A DNA stretch of 64,000 nt from CAZWSC01 sp964636385 (GTDB lineage Bacteria > Eisenbacteria > RBG-16-71-46 > CAIMUX01). Location: the NCBI GenBank assembly GCA_964636385.1, contig CAZWSC010000078.1, positions 1 through 64,000 of the forward strand, given 5' to 3'. A model generated the notes under the pieces. It saw only the letters and a program-made list of their open reading frames with translations. It had not been told where the DNA came from and searched no databases. This document shows positions 10,387 through 20,216 of this stretch, in pieces (the stretch's first letter is position 1; each line of letters begins with the position of its first letter). The position numbers and the translations under genes are program-made.

Positions 10387-11399
10387 TCCTGGCCGGGGAC
10401 ATCGGGGGCACGAAGAGCATACTCGGGCTCTTCCGTGCGGATCCGGCAGGGGGCCGGCCGGCCCTGTTGTACAGGGCGATGTACAAGAGCGGGGAGCAGG
10501 AACGTCTCAGCGGACTCATGCGGCTCTTCCTGGATGAAGCTGCGGCAGCGGTCGAATGCAGCGGTTCGGATTCCATCGAGACTGCCTGCCTCGGGATTGC
10601 CGGGCCCGTGGTGGAACAGCGAACAGACACGACCAACCTCCCCTGGACGGTCGATGGCGCAAGCCTGATGCGGGAGTTGGGCCTGGGCCGTCTGCGTCTC
10701 ATCAACGACCTCGAGGCTACCGGATACGGCATCTCCATGCTGGACGAGGACCGGATCCTGACCTTGTCTCCCGGCGAGCCTGATCCGATGGCGCCGGCAG
10801 TGCTGGCAGCGGCGGGAACCGGCCTGGGAGAGGCGATCCTGATACCCGGGCCGTCGGGGCCGCGCCCGATACCCGGAGAGGGCGGACATGCCGACTTCGC
10901 GCCGCGCAACGAGCCCGAGATCGGCCTGCTGCGATATCTCATGCGGGAACTGCCCCGCGTCAGCGTGGAGCGCGTGGTGTCGGGCCCTGGCCTGTTCCGG
11001 ATCTACCGGTACCTGCGCGATGCCGGCGACCCTGGTCCCGAGCCGGATTGGCTGGCACGAAGGCTGGGCAGCGAGGACCCGGGCAGGGTTGTCTCGGAGT
11101 CCGCGCTGTCGGGAGAGTGCAGGCGCTGCGCGGCTGCCCTGGATCTCTTCGTGTCGTTGTACGGAGCAGAGGCCGGGAACCTGGCCCTCAAGGCGATGGC
11201 GCTTGGCGGAATCTACATAGGAGGCGGGATTGCGCCGAAGATCCTGCCGAAACTGCGTGACGGCACATTCCTCGCCGCTCTGCGGGCAAAGGGGCGGATG
11301 TCCGACCTGATGGCGAGGATGCCTGTGCGGGTGATACTGGAGCCCGAAACCGCCCTGCTGGGAGCGGCCTTCCGGGCTGCGCAAGACCTGAAGATGTGA
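10383..11399 (+). CDS. glk: Glucokinase (ROK-unrelated Glk family)
   Basis: 338 residues, typical of the bacterial Glk family (PF02685). It phosphorylates glucose with ATP to feed zwf. The phosphate-1 loop is GDIGGTKS (5-12). LINDLEATGYG carries the catalytic Asp, AAGTGLGEA the phosphate-2 motif, and PIPGEGGHADFAPRN the glucose-binding signature. The C-terminal GGIYIGGGIAPKILPKL is the adenosine motif. It overlaps pgl by 4 nt (ATGA), so it is translationally coupled. Its place in the operon suggests free glucose, rather than PTS-phosphorylated sugar, is the entry substrate. Confidence 0.95.
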   Translation: MILAGDIGGTKSILGLFRADPAGGRPALLYRAMYKSGEQERLSGLMRLFLDEAAAAVECSGSDSIETACLGIAGPVVEQRTDTTNLPWTVDGASLMRELGLGRLRLINDLEATGYGISMLDEDRILTLSPGEPDPMAPAVLAAAGTGLGEAILIPGPSGPRPIPGEGGHADFAPRNEPEIGLLRYLMRELPRVSVERVVSGPGLFRIYRYLRDAGDPGPEPDWLARRLGSEDPGRVVSESALSGECRRCAAALDLFVSLYGAEAGNLALKAMALGGIYIGGGIAPKILPKLRDGTFLAALRAKGRMSDLMARMPVRVILEPETALLGAAFRAAQDLKM

Positions 11400-11417
11400 A
11401 CACCGGGAGGAGCCGGC

Positions 11418-13496
11418 ATGACATACCGTTTCGACGAAGTTGATCAGCTGTGTGTAAACACGATCAGGACACTTTCGATGGACGCGGTCCAGAAGGCCGC
11501 TTCCGGTCATCCGGGGGCGGCAATGGGAATGGCCCCGGTCGTGTACGGGCTGTGGCGCAGTTTCCTCCGCTACGACCCGGACGACCCGTCGTGGATCAAC
11601 CGGGACAGGTTTGTCCTCTCGGCCGGGCATGCGTCAATGCTGTTGTACTCTGTGCTCTTCCTCGCCCGTGTAAGGCAGATTGGGCCTGACGGCCGACCCA
11701 CCGACAGGCCTGCGATATCCCTGGAGGAGATCCGCAGGTTCCGACAGCTTCACAGCAGCACAGCCGGTCATCCGGAGTACGGCCTTGCCTCGGGGATCGA
11801 GTGCACCACCGGTCCTCTCGGCCAGGGTGCGGCCAACAGTGTGGGGATGGCCATTGCGGGACGCTGGCTGGCGGAGTTCTACAACCGTCCGGGGCACGAG
11901 CTGTTCGGTTACGACGTATATGCCCTGGCCGGAGACGGCTGCATGATGGAGGGGATCACCTCGGAAGCTGCGTCCATGGCCGGGCATCTCGGCCTGTCCA
12001 ACCTCTGCTGGATCTACGACAGCAACCGTATAAGCATCGAGGGCTCCACCGATCTTGCTTTCACAGAGGATGTCCGGGCGCGATTCGATGCGTACGGATG
12101 GAACGTGGATGAGGTCGGGGATGCGAACGATCCGGAGGAGTTTGCCCACAGCCTGAATGCCCGCCGGGAGACGAAGGATCGGCCGACCCTCATCATCGTG
12201 CACAGCCACATCGGATACGGCTCCCCGGGAAGGCAGGACAGCGCCTCGGCCCACGGCGAGCCTCTGGGGGAGGAGGAGGTCCGGAGGACGAAGAAGGTCT
12301 ACGGCTGGCCCGAGGACTCATCCTTCCTTGTCCCGGAAGGGGTGATGGAGCGCTTCGGGAAGACCCTTGCGAAGCGGGGACGCAGTGCACGCGCGGACTG
12401 GGAGGCCCTCTTCGCATCGTACCGGAAGGAGTATCCGGATCTCGCCGCGCAGGTGGACATGATAAGGGGCGGCGGACTCCCGTACGGATGGGACGGCGGG
12501 GTGCCGGTCTTCCCGGCGGACCTGAAGGGGATGGCTACCCGGGCCGCTTCCGGAAAGGTGATCAACGCACTGGCCGGGAGGATCCCCTGGCTGCTCGGAG
12601 GATCCGCCGACCTGGCGCCCTCCACGAAGACCCTGATAGATGGCGGCGGTGATCTGTCGAAGGAGAAGCCGGGCGGGCGCAATCTGCGATTTGGCGTGCG
12701 GGAGCACGCCATGGGGGCGATTGTCAACGGTCTCACCCTCAGCGGGCTGCGGGGATACGGTGCGACATTCCTCGTTTTCAGCGACTACATGCGTCCGGCC
12801 CTCCGCCTGTCCGCCCTGATGAAGATCCCGGCTGTCCAGATCTTCACGCACGATTCGATCAGCCTTGGCGAGGACGGACCAACGCATCAACCTGTCGAAC
12901 ACCTCCCCGCGCTTCGTGCCATCCCGAATCTTCTTGTACTGCGTCCTGCCGATGCCAATGAGACTGCGGAGGCCTGGAAGGTCGCCCTTCACCAGACATG
13001 CCGTCCAACCGCGCTGATCCTGACGCGGCAGAACGTCCCGACACTCGATCGCACGCACCTGGCCTCCTCGGCCGGTCTCACCCGTGGTGCGTACATACTG
13101 GCAGACACGGATGACGGGAGGCCCGATGCGCTGCTCCTGGCATCGGGCAGCGAGGTGAGCCTTGTGCTCGAGGCCCGTGCAATGCTTCTGGCCGAGGGGA
13201 TCCGGACCCGCGTAGTCAGCATGCCCTCCTGGGAGCTGTTCGAGGAGCAGGACGCGGAGTACAGGGCTCTTGTGCTGCCTTCCGAAGTCGCGGCGAGGAT
13301 CGCCGTGGAGAAGGCGATCCCGATGGGATGGGAGCGATACGTCGGCCCGGCCGGACGGGTCATCGGCATGGCGGGGTTCGGGGCGTCTGCTCCATCCGGC
13401 GATCTGGATATGGAGTTCGGTTTCACAGCGGAGAACGTGGCCCGGGTGGTCCGCGACCTGCTGTGCAGGACCCGTCCGCCCTGCGCGAGCGGTTGA
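11418..13496 (+). CDS. tkt: Transketolase
   Basis: 692 residues, full length. It transfers two-carbon ketol units between pentose and hexose phosphates using thiamine diphosphate. Hallmarks are SGHPGAAMGMAP near residue 30, the TPP/Mg motif GDGCMMEGITSEAASM with a downstream DSN, the central GGSADLAPS, the glutamate-bearing FGVREHAMG, and HDSISLGEDGPTHQPVEHL in the pyrimidine domain. GGAGG lies 7 nt before the ATG. It provides the non-oxidative part of the operon; transaldolase, epimerase and isomerase genes are absent from the window. It is a normal enzyme, unlike the divergent paralogue at 53569. Confidence 0.96.
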   Translation: MTYRFDEVDQLCVNTIRTLSMDAVQKAASGHPGAAMGMAPVVYGLWRSFLRYDPDDPSWINRDRFVLSAGHASMLLYSVLFLARVRQIGPDGRPTDRPAISLEEIRRFRQLHSSTAGHPEYGLASGIECTTGPLGQGAANSVGMAIAGRWLAEFYNRPGHELFGYDVYALAGDGCMMEGITSEAASMAGHLGLSNLCWIYDSNRISIEGSTDLAFTEDVRARFDAYGWNVDEVGDANDPEEFAHSLNARRETKDRPTLIIVHSHIGYGSPGRQDSASAHGEPLGEEEVRRTKKVYGWPEDSSFLVPEGVMERFGKTLAKRGRSARADWEALFASYRKEYPDLAAQVDMIRGGGLPYGWDGGVPVFPADLKGMATRAASGKVINALAGRIPWLLGGSADLAPSTKTLIDGGGDLSKEKPGGRNLRFGVREHAMGAIVNGLTLSGLRGYGATFLVFSDYMRPALRLSALMKIPAVQIFTHDSISLGEDGPTHQPVEHLPALRAIPNLLVLRPADANETAEAWKVALHQTCRPTALILTRQNVPTLDRTHLASSAGLTRGAYILADTDDGRPDALLLASGSEVSLVLEARAMLLAEGIRTRVVSMPSWELFEEQDAEYRALVLPSEVAARIAVEKAIPMGWERYVGPAGRVIGMAGFGASAPSGDLDMEFGFTAENVARVVRDLLCRTRPPCASG

Positions 13497-13543
13497 GCCG
13501 GGGGCGTGGGATGATAATCGACTGCTGAATGGGGGCCTGCCTG

Positions 13544-15208
13544 ATGATTGCCTTCACTGACTATCCGGCACACCGGGCGCTTGTGGAGCATTCGGATCTC
13601 ATCCGGGATCTCCGGATGCGGGAGATGTTCGACAGCGATCCCGGGAGGTTCGACCGGTTCTCACTCAGCCTTGACGATCTTCTCTTCGACTACTCGAAGA
13701 ACCGGATCACCGCGGAGACGATGGATCTGCTGCGCCGTCTGGCGGATGAGGCGGGTCTGAGGGAGTCGGTCGATGCGATGTTCCGGGGTGACCTCATCAA
13801 CGAGACCGAGAACCGTGCCGTACTGCATGTCGCCCTGCGCAACCGGTCGAACCGGCCCATCCTGGTAAACGGTGTTGACGTCATGCCCATGGTCAACGAG
13901 GTGCTGGGCAGGATGCGCAGGTTCTCGGAGTCGGTCCATTCCGGCGAATGGAAGGGGCACACCGGCAAGCCGGTCACCGACATCGTCAACATCGGAATCG
14001 GAGGGTCGGACCTGGGGCCGCACATGGTCTGCGAGGCGCTGAAGCCATTCCGGAGTGACAGGCTGCGCGGACACTTCGTCTCGAATGTCGACGGAACCCA
14101 TCTTGCCGAGACGCTTCGGTGCGTTGATCCGGAGACGACGCTCTTCATCGTCGCCTCCAAGACCTTCACGACCCAGGAGACCCTGACCAACGCCCGTTCC
14201 GCAAGGTCCTGGCTGGTGGGCCGCCTCGGCAGCGAAGAGGCGGTGGCGCGCCACTTCGTGGCGGTATCCACCAACAGGCGCGAGGTGGAGGCCTTCGGCA
14301 TTGATGCCGGCAACATGTTCGGCTTCTGGGACTGGGTTGGCGGCAGATACTCCTGTTGGTCCGCCATCGGCCTGTCGATCGCATGCCTGATCGGGATGGA
14401 CCGCTTCGAGGAGTTCCTGGGAGGAGCGCACGAGGTGGACGAGCACTTCAGGACCGAGCCATGGGAGCGGAACATACCGGTCACGATGGCTCTGCTCGGC
14501 ATCTGGTACGGCAACTTCCTCGGTGCGCATGCGCATGCCGTCCTTCCGTACGATCAGTACCTGCACAGATTCCCGGCCTACCTTCAGCAGGCGGACATGG
14601 AAAGCAACGGCAAAGGGACAGACCGCGATGGCCGCACTATCGGAGGCCATCACACAGGTCCGATCCTGTTCGGAGAGCCGGGGACCAACGGGCAGCATGC
14701 CTTCTACCAGCTGATTCACCAGGGTACGCGACTTGTCCCGTGCGACTTCATCGCTGCCGCCCGGAGTCACAACCCCACAGGCTGGGAAGGCGGGACGGAA
14801 AAGCACCATCTGATCCTGCTCTCCAACTACCTCGCCCAGACCGAGGCGCTGATGCGCGGCAGGACTGAAGCAGAGGCGCAGGCCGGAATGGAGGCGGCCG
14901 GGATGCCCCAGGAGAGGATCAGGCAGCTGCTGCCTCACAGGGTCTTCCCCGGGAACCGCCCATCGAATTCCATCCTGTACAGAAGGCTCACCCCGGCGAC
15001 CCTGGGGAGGCTGATCGCCCTTTATGAGCACAAGATCTTCGTTCAGGGGTTGATCTGGGGGATCTACAGCTTCGATCAGTGGGGCGTTGAACTGGGCAAG
15101 CAGCTTGCGGGGGGACTCCTTCGGGAACTGGAAGATCCCGGGGAGCCGGCCGGGCATGACTCGTCCACACTCGGCCTGATGAGGCACCTGAGGAAGCTCG
15201 GCGGGTGA
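13544..15208 (+). CDS. pgi: Glucose-6-phosphate isomerase
   Basis: 554 residues of the long E. coli-type Pgi, interconverting glucose-6-phosphate and fructose-6-phosphate. Recognisable blocks are VNIGIGGSDLGPHM (phosphate site), ASKTFTTQET, GGRYSCWSAIGLSI, GQHAFYQLIHQG (Pgi signature) and the C-terminal SFDQWGVELGKQLA. ATG 13544 has GGGGG at a suitable distance; ATG 13529, five codons earlier, has none, so the start is a judgement. As the last gene of the operon it allows fructose-6-phosphate made by Tkt to return to glucose-6-phosphate, making a cyclic pentose phosphate pathway possible. Confidence 0.94.
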   Translation: MIAFTDYPAHRALVEHSDLIRDLRMREMFDSDPGRFDRFSLSLDDLLFDYSKNRITAETMDLLRRLADEAGLRESVDAMFRGDLINETENRAVLHVALRNRSNRPILVNGVDVMPMVNEVLGRMRRFSESVHSGEWKGHTGKPVTDIVNIGIGGSDLGPHMVCEALKPFRSDRLRGHFVSNVDGTHLAETLRCVDPETTLFIVASKTFTTQETLTNARSARSWLVGRLGSEEAVARHFVAVSTNRREVEAFGIDAGNMFGFWDWVGGRYSCWSAIGLSIACLIGMDRFEEFLGGAHEVDEHFRTEPWERNIPVTMALLGIWYGNFLGAHAHAVLPYDQYLHRFPAYLQQADMESNGKGTDRDGRTIGGHHTGPILFGEPGTNGQHAFYQLIHQGTRLVPCDFIAAARSHNPTGWEGGTEKHHLILLSNYLAQTEALMRGRTEAEAQAGMEAAGMPQERIRQLLPHRVFPGNRPSNSILYRRLTPATLGRLIALYEHKIFVQGLIWGIYSFDQWGVELGKQLAGGLLRELEDPGEPAGHDSSTLGLMRHLRKLGG

Positions 15209-15369
15209 TCGGTGCCCCGGTGCGACAGGGTATCCATTCCGTGGATCACCTGCACGCGGCCGCACGCTGCCGGTGACAAGTTTCCACCCCGCCGAGTTTG
15301 GTGTCGCATCGAGAGGGAACAGGGGTGTATCGTGATTCCGTTCGGGCTGTCTGAAATGGAGCGTCACAC

Positions 15370-16218
15370 ATGAATCCAGACGAAGTCCTGAGTATCATCG
15401 ACAAGCATCAGAGCCAGGGTGACGGGTTGATCTCCGTGCTTGAGGAGATCCAGTCCAGATACAGCTACCTGCCTGCTGAGGCACTGAAGCTGGTCGCGGA
15501 GCGGACGGGTTGCTCACCCGTCGATGTGTATGGGGTGGCCACCTTCTACAGGAACTTCTCCCTCAAACCGCGCGGCAGGCACCTCTGTTCGGTATGCCTT
15601 GGAACAGCCTGCCATGTGCGCGGCGCAGCAGCGATCGCCAGGGAGTTCCGGCAGCAGCTGGGCATAGTGCCGGGAGAAACGACCGAAGACCGCGAGTTCT
15701 CCCTGGAGACGGTGAATTGCCTCGGTGCATGCGCGCTCGGGCCGGTGGCTGTGGTCGATGGCCACTACTTCGCCAATGTCCGCTCTTCGCAGGTCAGGCA
15801 GATACTCAGCGACGCGCGGGATGGTCTGATCGATGCGGGTGCGGGGGCGGCCCTCCAGGTGGACCTCCAGGCAATAGGATGCTCGCGATGCAATCACAGC
15901 CTCATGGATCCCGGCAACACCCTGGACGGCGCACCCTCCATTCGCGTAACTGTGTCCTTCAACGGGATGCACGGGTGGCTCAGGCTGTCGGCTATCTACG
16001 GCAGTTATGCAATCGAATCCGAGCATCCGATTCCCGAAGACACGGTCGTGGACTTCTTCTGCCCGCACTGCCATGCGGAGCTGAAGGGGGCATCCACGTG
16101 CCCGCTCTGCAGCGCCCCGATGGTGTCCATGATCGTCAGGGCGGGCGGGATTGTACAGATCTGTTCGAGAAAGGGATGTAAGGGGCACATGCTGGATCTT
16201 GCCGGCAGCGGATACTGA
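15370..16218 (+). CDS. NuoE/HydC-like [2Fe-2S] subunit with Cys-rich C-terminal extension
   Basis: 282 residues. Residues 1-150 form the thioredoxin-like 24-kDa subunit fold of complex I and bifurcating hydrogenases, with [2Fe-2S] ligands Cys76, Cys81, Cys117 and Cys121 (CLGTAC ... CLGAC). The family usually ends near 160. Here about 115 further residues carry a CSRC pair near 171-174, then CPHC, CPLC and CSRKGC, which look like zinc-ribbon or rubredoxin-like knuckles. The start follows ACACATG with only a weak ribosome-binding site. It is the first gene of a four-gene redox operon and probably passes electrons between the flavin subunit and partners; the extension may bind zinc or another metal. 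Confidence 0.85.
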   Translation: MNPDEVLSIIDKHQSQGDGLISVLEEIQSRYSYLPAEALKLVAERTGCSPVDVYGVATFYRNFSLKPRGRHLCSVCLGTACHVRGAAAIAREFRQQLGIVPGETTEDREFSLETVNCLGACALGPVAVVDGHYFANVRSSQVRQILSDARDGLIDAGAGAALQVDLQAIGCSRCNHSLMDPGNTLDGAPSIRVTVSFNGMHGWLRLSAIYGSYAIESEHPIPEDTVVDFFCPHCHAELKGASTCPLCSAPMVSMIVRAGGIVQICSRKGCKGHMLDLAGSGY

Positions 16219-16348
16219 CCGGCTCCAAGAACAAGACATAGGCCTCGCAGCGAGAGCGGCGGGGCCTCCTTGAATCCGTCCCGGCCGCATCCGCTGCGCT
16301 GGCGGTGATCCGGGGCACGAACGAACCGAATGAGGACGGACCAGCCCC

Positions 16349-19300
16349 ATGGATAAACTGATCTCCATCGAGAAGTTCGAGAAGCTGCAGAAGCGGCTTG
16401 CCGCCGACCGGGATCCCTCGATGCCGACTGTCATCGTTCCGGCGGGGACATGCGGTCAGGCATGCGGCGCGAACGAGCTGATCAGGGCGGCAAAGCGTGA
16501 GCTGCTCAGAAGACAGCTGTCCGACAGGGTGCGTCTCCGCGTCACGGGCTGCCACGGCTTCTGCCAGGCCGAACCGTCCCTGCTGATCCAACCCCACGGG
16601 ACGTTCTACCCATCCCTCACGGCAGAGAGCGTCCCGGGCATAATCGGGGCGGTTGCGGAGGGCAGGGTGGTCGAGGACCTCCTCTTCAGGGATCCATCGA
16701 CCGGCGAGAGGATCGAGAAGCAGCAGGACGTGCCGTTCTTCAAGTCGCAGGTCCGGAGGATCCTCTCGCGCAGCGAGCTCATCGATCCGATCCGGGTCTA
16801 TGACTACCTCGAGAACGGAGGCTACACGGCACTCGTCGATGTGCTGAGAAGCTCGGATCCGAAGAAGGCCATCGACGAGGTGAAGCGCTCGCGGCTTCGC
16901 GGACGCGGCGGCGCGGGATTCCCCACCGGCATGAAGTGGGAGTTCCTTGCGAACCAGCGCAACGGGCGGGGAAAGTACCTTGTCTGCAACGCGGACGAGG
17001 GGGATCCCGGCGCCTACATGGACCGCAGCATCCTGGAGGGCAATCCCCACAGCGTCATCGAAGGGATGCTTATCGGGGGGTTTGCGACCGGCGCGGACCG
17101 CGGCGTGATCTACGTCCGCGACGAGTACCCTCTTGCCATCAAGCACCTGCGCATTGCCCTCAGGCAGTGCAGCGACCTCGGCCTCCTCGGCGATGACATC
17201 CTGGGCACCGGCTACTCGTTCGAGATCAGCCTGATCCGCGGGGCCGGCGCCTTCGTCTGCGGCGAGGAGACAGCCCTGATCAGATCGATCGAGGGTAAGG
17301 TTGGGGAGCCCCGGCAGCGTCCCCCGTTCCCGATCCAGAAGGGGATCAACGGCAAGCCGACCGCCATCAACAACGTGGAGACCTGGGCTAACATTCCGGT
17401 GATCTTCAGCGAAGGCGGGGAGAGGTTCGCGGAGGTTGGCACCGAGCGGAACACCGGAACCAAGATCTTCAGCCTGGTGGGGAAGATCAGGAACACCGGC
17501 CTCGTGGAAGTGCCGATGGGGATGTCGATCGAGAAGATCGTCAAGGAGATCGGCGGAGGCCCGGCGGGGCGGGGGCAGATCAAGGCCGTTCAGACCGGTG
17601 GGCCGTCGGGAGGCTGCATCCCGACCGGCAGGTTTGATCTGCAGGTGGATTACGACACCCTCTCGGCGGCCGGATCGATCATGGGCTCGGGCGGCATGAT
17701 CGTCATGGACGAGAGCACGTGCATGGTCGACCTGGCGAAGTACTTCGTAAACTTCCTGAAGGACGAGTCCTGCGGCAAGTGCTTCACCTGCCGGAAGGGC
17801 ACGCAGCGGATGCACGAGATCCTGGACGATGTGTCCAGGGGCAGGGCAAGGCTCGAGGACCTGGATCTGCTTGAGGAACTGGCGCTGGTCATCAGGGACA
17901 CGACCATGTGCGGCCTCGGGCAGACCGCGGCGAATCCGGTCCTGTCCACCCTGCGCTACTTCAGGGATGAGTACATCGAGCACATCTACGACCGCAAGTG
18001 CAGGGCGTTTGTCTGCAGCGAGCTTGTCGGTGCGCCGTGCGCATCCGCCTGTCCCATAGATACGGAGGCGTGGCGGTATGTCGCTCACATTGCGCGCGGA
18101 GAGTACGAGGAGGCCTACCAGGTCATCCGCGAGGCGAACCCCTTCCCGTCCGTGTGCGCCAGGGTCTGCTCGCATCACTGTGAGACCGTGTGCAGGAGCG
18201 GCACAGTCGGGAAGGGACCGATCGCCATACGGGCCCTGAAGCGTTTCGTCACCGACCGCGTGGATCCGTCGGTGTACAAGCCGAGGCGCGCAAACGTGGC
18301 GGGTGCGGATCCCCAGAAGGTGGCCATTGTCGGATCGGGTCCCGCCGGGCTTTCCGCTGCGCACTGCCTCTCCCTGGCGGGTTACAAGGCTACGGTGTTC
18401 GAGAACGACGAAAAGCCCGGTGGAATGCTTGTCAGCGGCATTCCGGCCTACCGCCTGCCTCGCGACACACTGCAGAAGGAGATAGACTCGCTCATCGACG
18501 ACAACGTGACGGTCAGGTGCTGTTCGGCACTGGGCCGTGACTTCACCATCGACTCCCTCTTCGAAGACGGATTCAAGGCCGTCTTCCTCGCGATCGGTGC
18601 GCACAAGAGCAGATCTCTGAACCTCGAGCATGAGGATGTGCCGGGCGTCTATCCCGCGATCGAGTTCCTGAAGGCCTTCAACCTGCGCGGCGAGATGCTG
18701 GCAAAGGGGCGTGTGGGCGTGATAGGAGGCGGCGACAGCGCGGTGGACGCAGCCGGTGTGGCTCTCAGACAGCCGGGAGTGGAGAGCGTCACCATCATCT
18801 ACCGCCGCACGCGTGGGGAGATGCCCGCGCAGAAGAAGGATGTTGATTCGGTGCTGGAGGAGGGGGTGAGGCTGGAGAGCATGATGGCGCCTGTCCGCAT
18901 TCTCACAGACAAGGAGCGCCTCGCCGGAGTGGAGTGCATCAGGAACCGGCTCGGCGAAATGGATGCGGCGGGTCGACGCAGGCCGGTGCCGATCCCGGGT
19001 TCCGAACAGGTGTTCATGCTGGACACCCTGATCGTCACCATCGGCGACGTTCCGGACATCGACTTCATGAGTTCCATGGGCATAGAGGTTACGGACTGGG
19101 GGGGCCTGAGGATCAATGAGCATACGCTCGCAACCTCGCGCCCCGGCGTTTTTGCCGGTGGGGACGTGGTTACCGGACCGAACACCGTTGTGAAGGCGAT
19201 AGCGGCCGGAAAGAGGGCGGCCACTATGATTGGCCGGTACCTGCGGGGCGAGGAACTGAGGCGGCCCGGGGAGCCGCTGCTTCCGAAGGTCTATGTCGAG

Positions 19301-19522
19301 CCGGTCCAGCTCGAAGAGGAGGAGCTGTCAGACGCCGATCGTATCGATCCGCCAACCGCTCCGGCCGAGGAGAGGCGCAGGGACTTCAGCGAGGTCGAGT
19401 ACTCCTTCTCCGTCGAGGACGCGACGCGTGAGGCACGGCGGTGCCTGCGGTGCGATCTGGACTTCACAAGGCCGAAGGAGGCGGAAGCGGCGCCGGCCGA
19501 AGCCAAGGGAGGTGCGGCGTGA
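16349..19522 (+). CDS. NuoF-like NADH/FMN subunit fused to GltD-like NAD(P)H oxidoreductase
   Basis: 1057 residues in three parts. Residues 1-110 are a thioredoxin-like [2Fe-2S] domain (Cys35, 39, 68, 72). Residues about 145-545 are NuoF/HydB: FMN/NADH loop RGRGGAGFPTG (185-195), NADEGDPGAYMDR, and [4Fe-4S] ligands Cys475, 478, 481 and 521. Residues 550-1040 are the glutamate-synthase small-subunit/NfnB fold: two four-Cys groups (551-568 and 603-615), FAD loop GSGPAGLSA (662-670), PGGMLVSGIPAYRLP, and a second dinucleotide loop GVIGGGDSAVD (790-800). The single chain can therefore bind NADH at one flavin and NAD(P)H at another. The C-terminal CLRCDLDF adds two Cys. GTGA overlap couples it to the next gene. 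A role in electron bifurcation or transhydrogenation is inference. Confidence 0.9.
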   Translation: MDKLISIEKFEKLQKRLAADRDPSMPTVIVPAGTCGQACGANELIRAAKRELLRRQLSDRVRLRVTGCHGFCQAEPSLLIQPHGTFYPSLTAESVPGIIGAVAEGRVVEDLLFRDPSTGERIEKQQDVPFFKSQVRRILSRSELIDPIRVYDYLENGGYTALVDVLRSSDPKKAIDEVKRSRLRGRGGAGFPTGMKWEFLANQRNGRGKYLVCNADEGDPGAYMDRSILEGNPHSVIEGMLIGGFATGADRGVIYVRDEYPLAIKHLRIALRQCSDLGLLGDDILGTGYSFEISLIRGAGAFVCGEETALIRSIEGKVGEPRQRPPFPIQKGINGKPTAINNVETWANIPVIFSEGGERFAEVGTERNTGTKIFSLVGKIRNTGLVEVPMGMSIEKIVKEIGGGPAGRGQIKAVQTGGPSGGCIPTGRFDLQVDYDTLSAAGSIMGSGGMIVMDESTCMVDLAKYFVNFLKDESCGKCFTCRKGTQRMHEILDDVSRGRARLEDLDLLEELALVIRDTTMCGLGQTAANPVLSTLRYFRDEYIEHIYDRKCRAFVCSELVGAPCASACPIDTEAWRYVAHIARGEYEEAYQVIREANPFPSVCARVCSHHCETVCRSGTVGKGPIAIRALKRFVTDRVDPSVYKPRRANVAGADPQKVAIVGSGPAGLSAAHCLSLAGYKATVFENDEKPGGMLVSGIPAYRLPRDTLQKEIDSLIDDNVTVRCCSALGRDFTIDSLFEDGFKAVFLAIGAHKSRSLNLEHEDVPGVYPAIEFLKAFNLRGEMLAKGRVGVIGGGDSAVDAAGVALRQPGVESVTIIYRRTRGEMPAQKKDVDSVLEEGVRLESMMAPVRILTDKERLAGVECIRNRLGEMDAAGRRRPVPIPGSEQVFMLDTLIVTIGDVPDIDFMSSMGIEVTDWGGLRINEHTLATSRPGVFAGGDVVTGPNTVVKAIAAGKRAATMIGRYLRGEELRRPGEPLLPKVYVEPVQLEEEELSDADRIDPPTAPAEERRRDFSEVEYSFSVEDATREARRCLRCDLDFTRPKEAEAAPAEAKGGAA

Positions 19523-20196
19523 TATCCCTGAAGATAAACGGCCTGCATGTATCTGTTCAGGAAGGCTCGACCGTACTGGAGGCAGCCCAGTTCCTGGGCT
19601 TTCCGATACCCACTCTCTGCCACATGGAAGGCCTGTCGCCATACGGCGCGTGCAGGCTCTGCGTGGTGGAGATCGGAGAGGGCCCTGGGGCACGGCTCGT
19701 GAGTTCCTGCACGTATCCGGCTCAGGAGGGGCTGAAGGTCCGGACCGCTTCGGAGAGGGTTCTGCGCGCCCGGAGGATCGTTCTCGAGCTCCTGCTTGCC
19801 AGCTGCCCGCAGTCGAAGGTCATACAGGATCTCGCGTCCGCGCACCGCATCACGAAGCAGCGCTTCCGCCAGGAGCACGAGGACTGCATCCTGTGCGGGC
19901 TGTGCGTGAGGATGTGCGAGGAGCAGATGATGGCCAAGGCCATCGGGTTTCAGGGCCGCGGCGAGAACCGCAGCCTGGGCACTCCCTTCAACATCAAGTC
20001 AGAGCAATGCCGGCTCTGCGGCGGCTGCATCTACGTGTGCCCCGCGTGCCAGTTGCGCTGTACATACAATCAGCCGGATGAGGCGATCTGTGGCGGCTGC
20101 GCCAATCTCAGCCCGCCGTGCCTGGAGAAGGACTCATTCCACGACATGATGTGCTACATGAACCCCTGCGTCGCCTGCGAAATCGAGAAGAAGTAG
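19519..20196 (+). CDS. NuoG N-terminal-like ferredoxin subunit (2Fe-2S plus 4Fe-4S)
   Basis: 225 residues from GTG 19519, which overlaps the previous stop and has GGAGG 6 nt upstream. Residues 1-75 are a plant-type [2Fe-2S] ferredoxin (Cys34, 45, 48, 64; YGACRLC). Two ferredoxin-type [4Fe-4S] motifs follow: Cys123/126/129/133 and Cys164/167/170/174. The intervening His-Cys cluster motif of NuoG and [FeFe]-hydrogenases is degenerate (only LASCPQSK remains). No hydrogenase or molybdopterin domain is attached. The last 45 residues hold a further set of Cys (181, 191, 194, 201, 212, 217, 220) able to ligate more metal. It is probably the electron wire between the NuoF-GltD chain and the FMN subunit. 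Confidence 0.88.
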   Translation: MISLKINGLHVSVQEGSTVLEAAQFLGFPIPTLCHMEGLSPYGACRLCVVEIGEGPGARLVSSCTYPAQEGLKVRTASERVLRARRIVLELLLASCPQSKVIQDLASAHRITKQRFRQEHEDCILCGLCVRMCEEQMMAKAIGFQGRGENRSLGTPFNIKSEQCRLCGGCIYVCPACQLRCTYNQPDEAICGGCANLSPPCLEKDSFHDMMCYMNPCVACEIEKK

Positions 20197-20216
20197 GCAT
20201 TGGAGGTATCGGGTCA

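Noticed and set aside
16136..19123. A 995-codon open frame antisense to the NuoF-GltD gene
   Set aside because: High-GC third-position shadow. Its translation has no recognisable motif and is rich in His, Arg and Asp, while the sense strand has complete family motifs.
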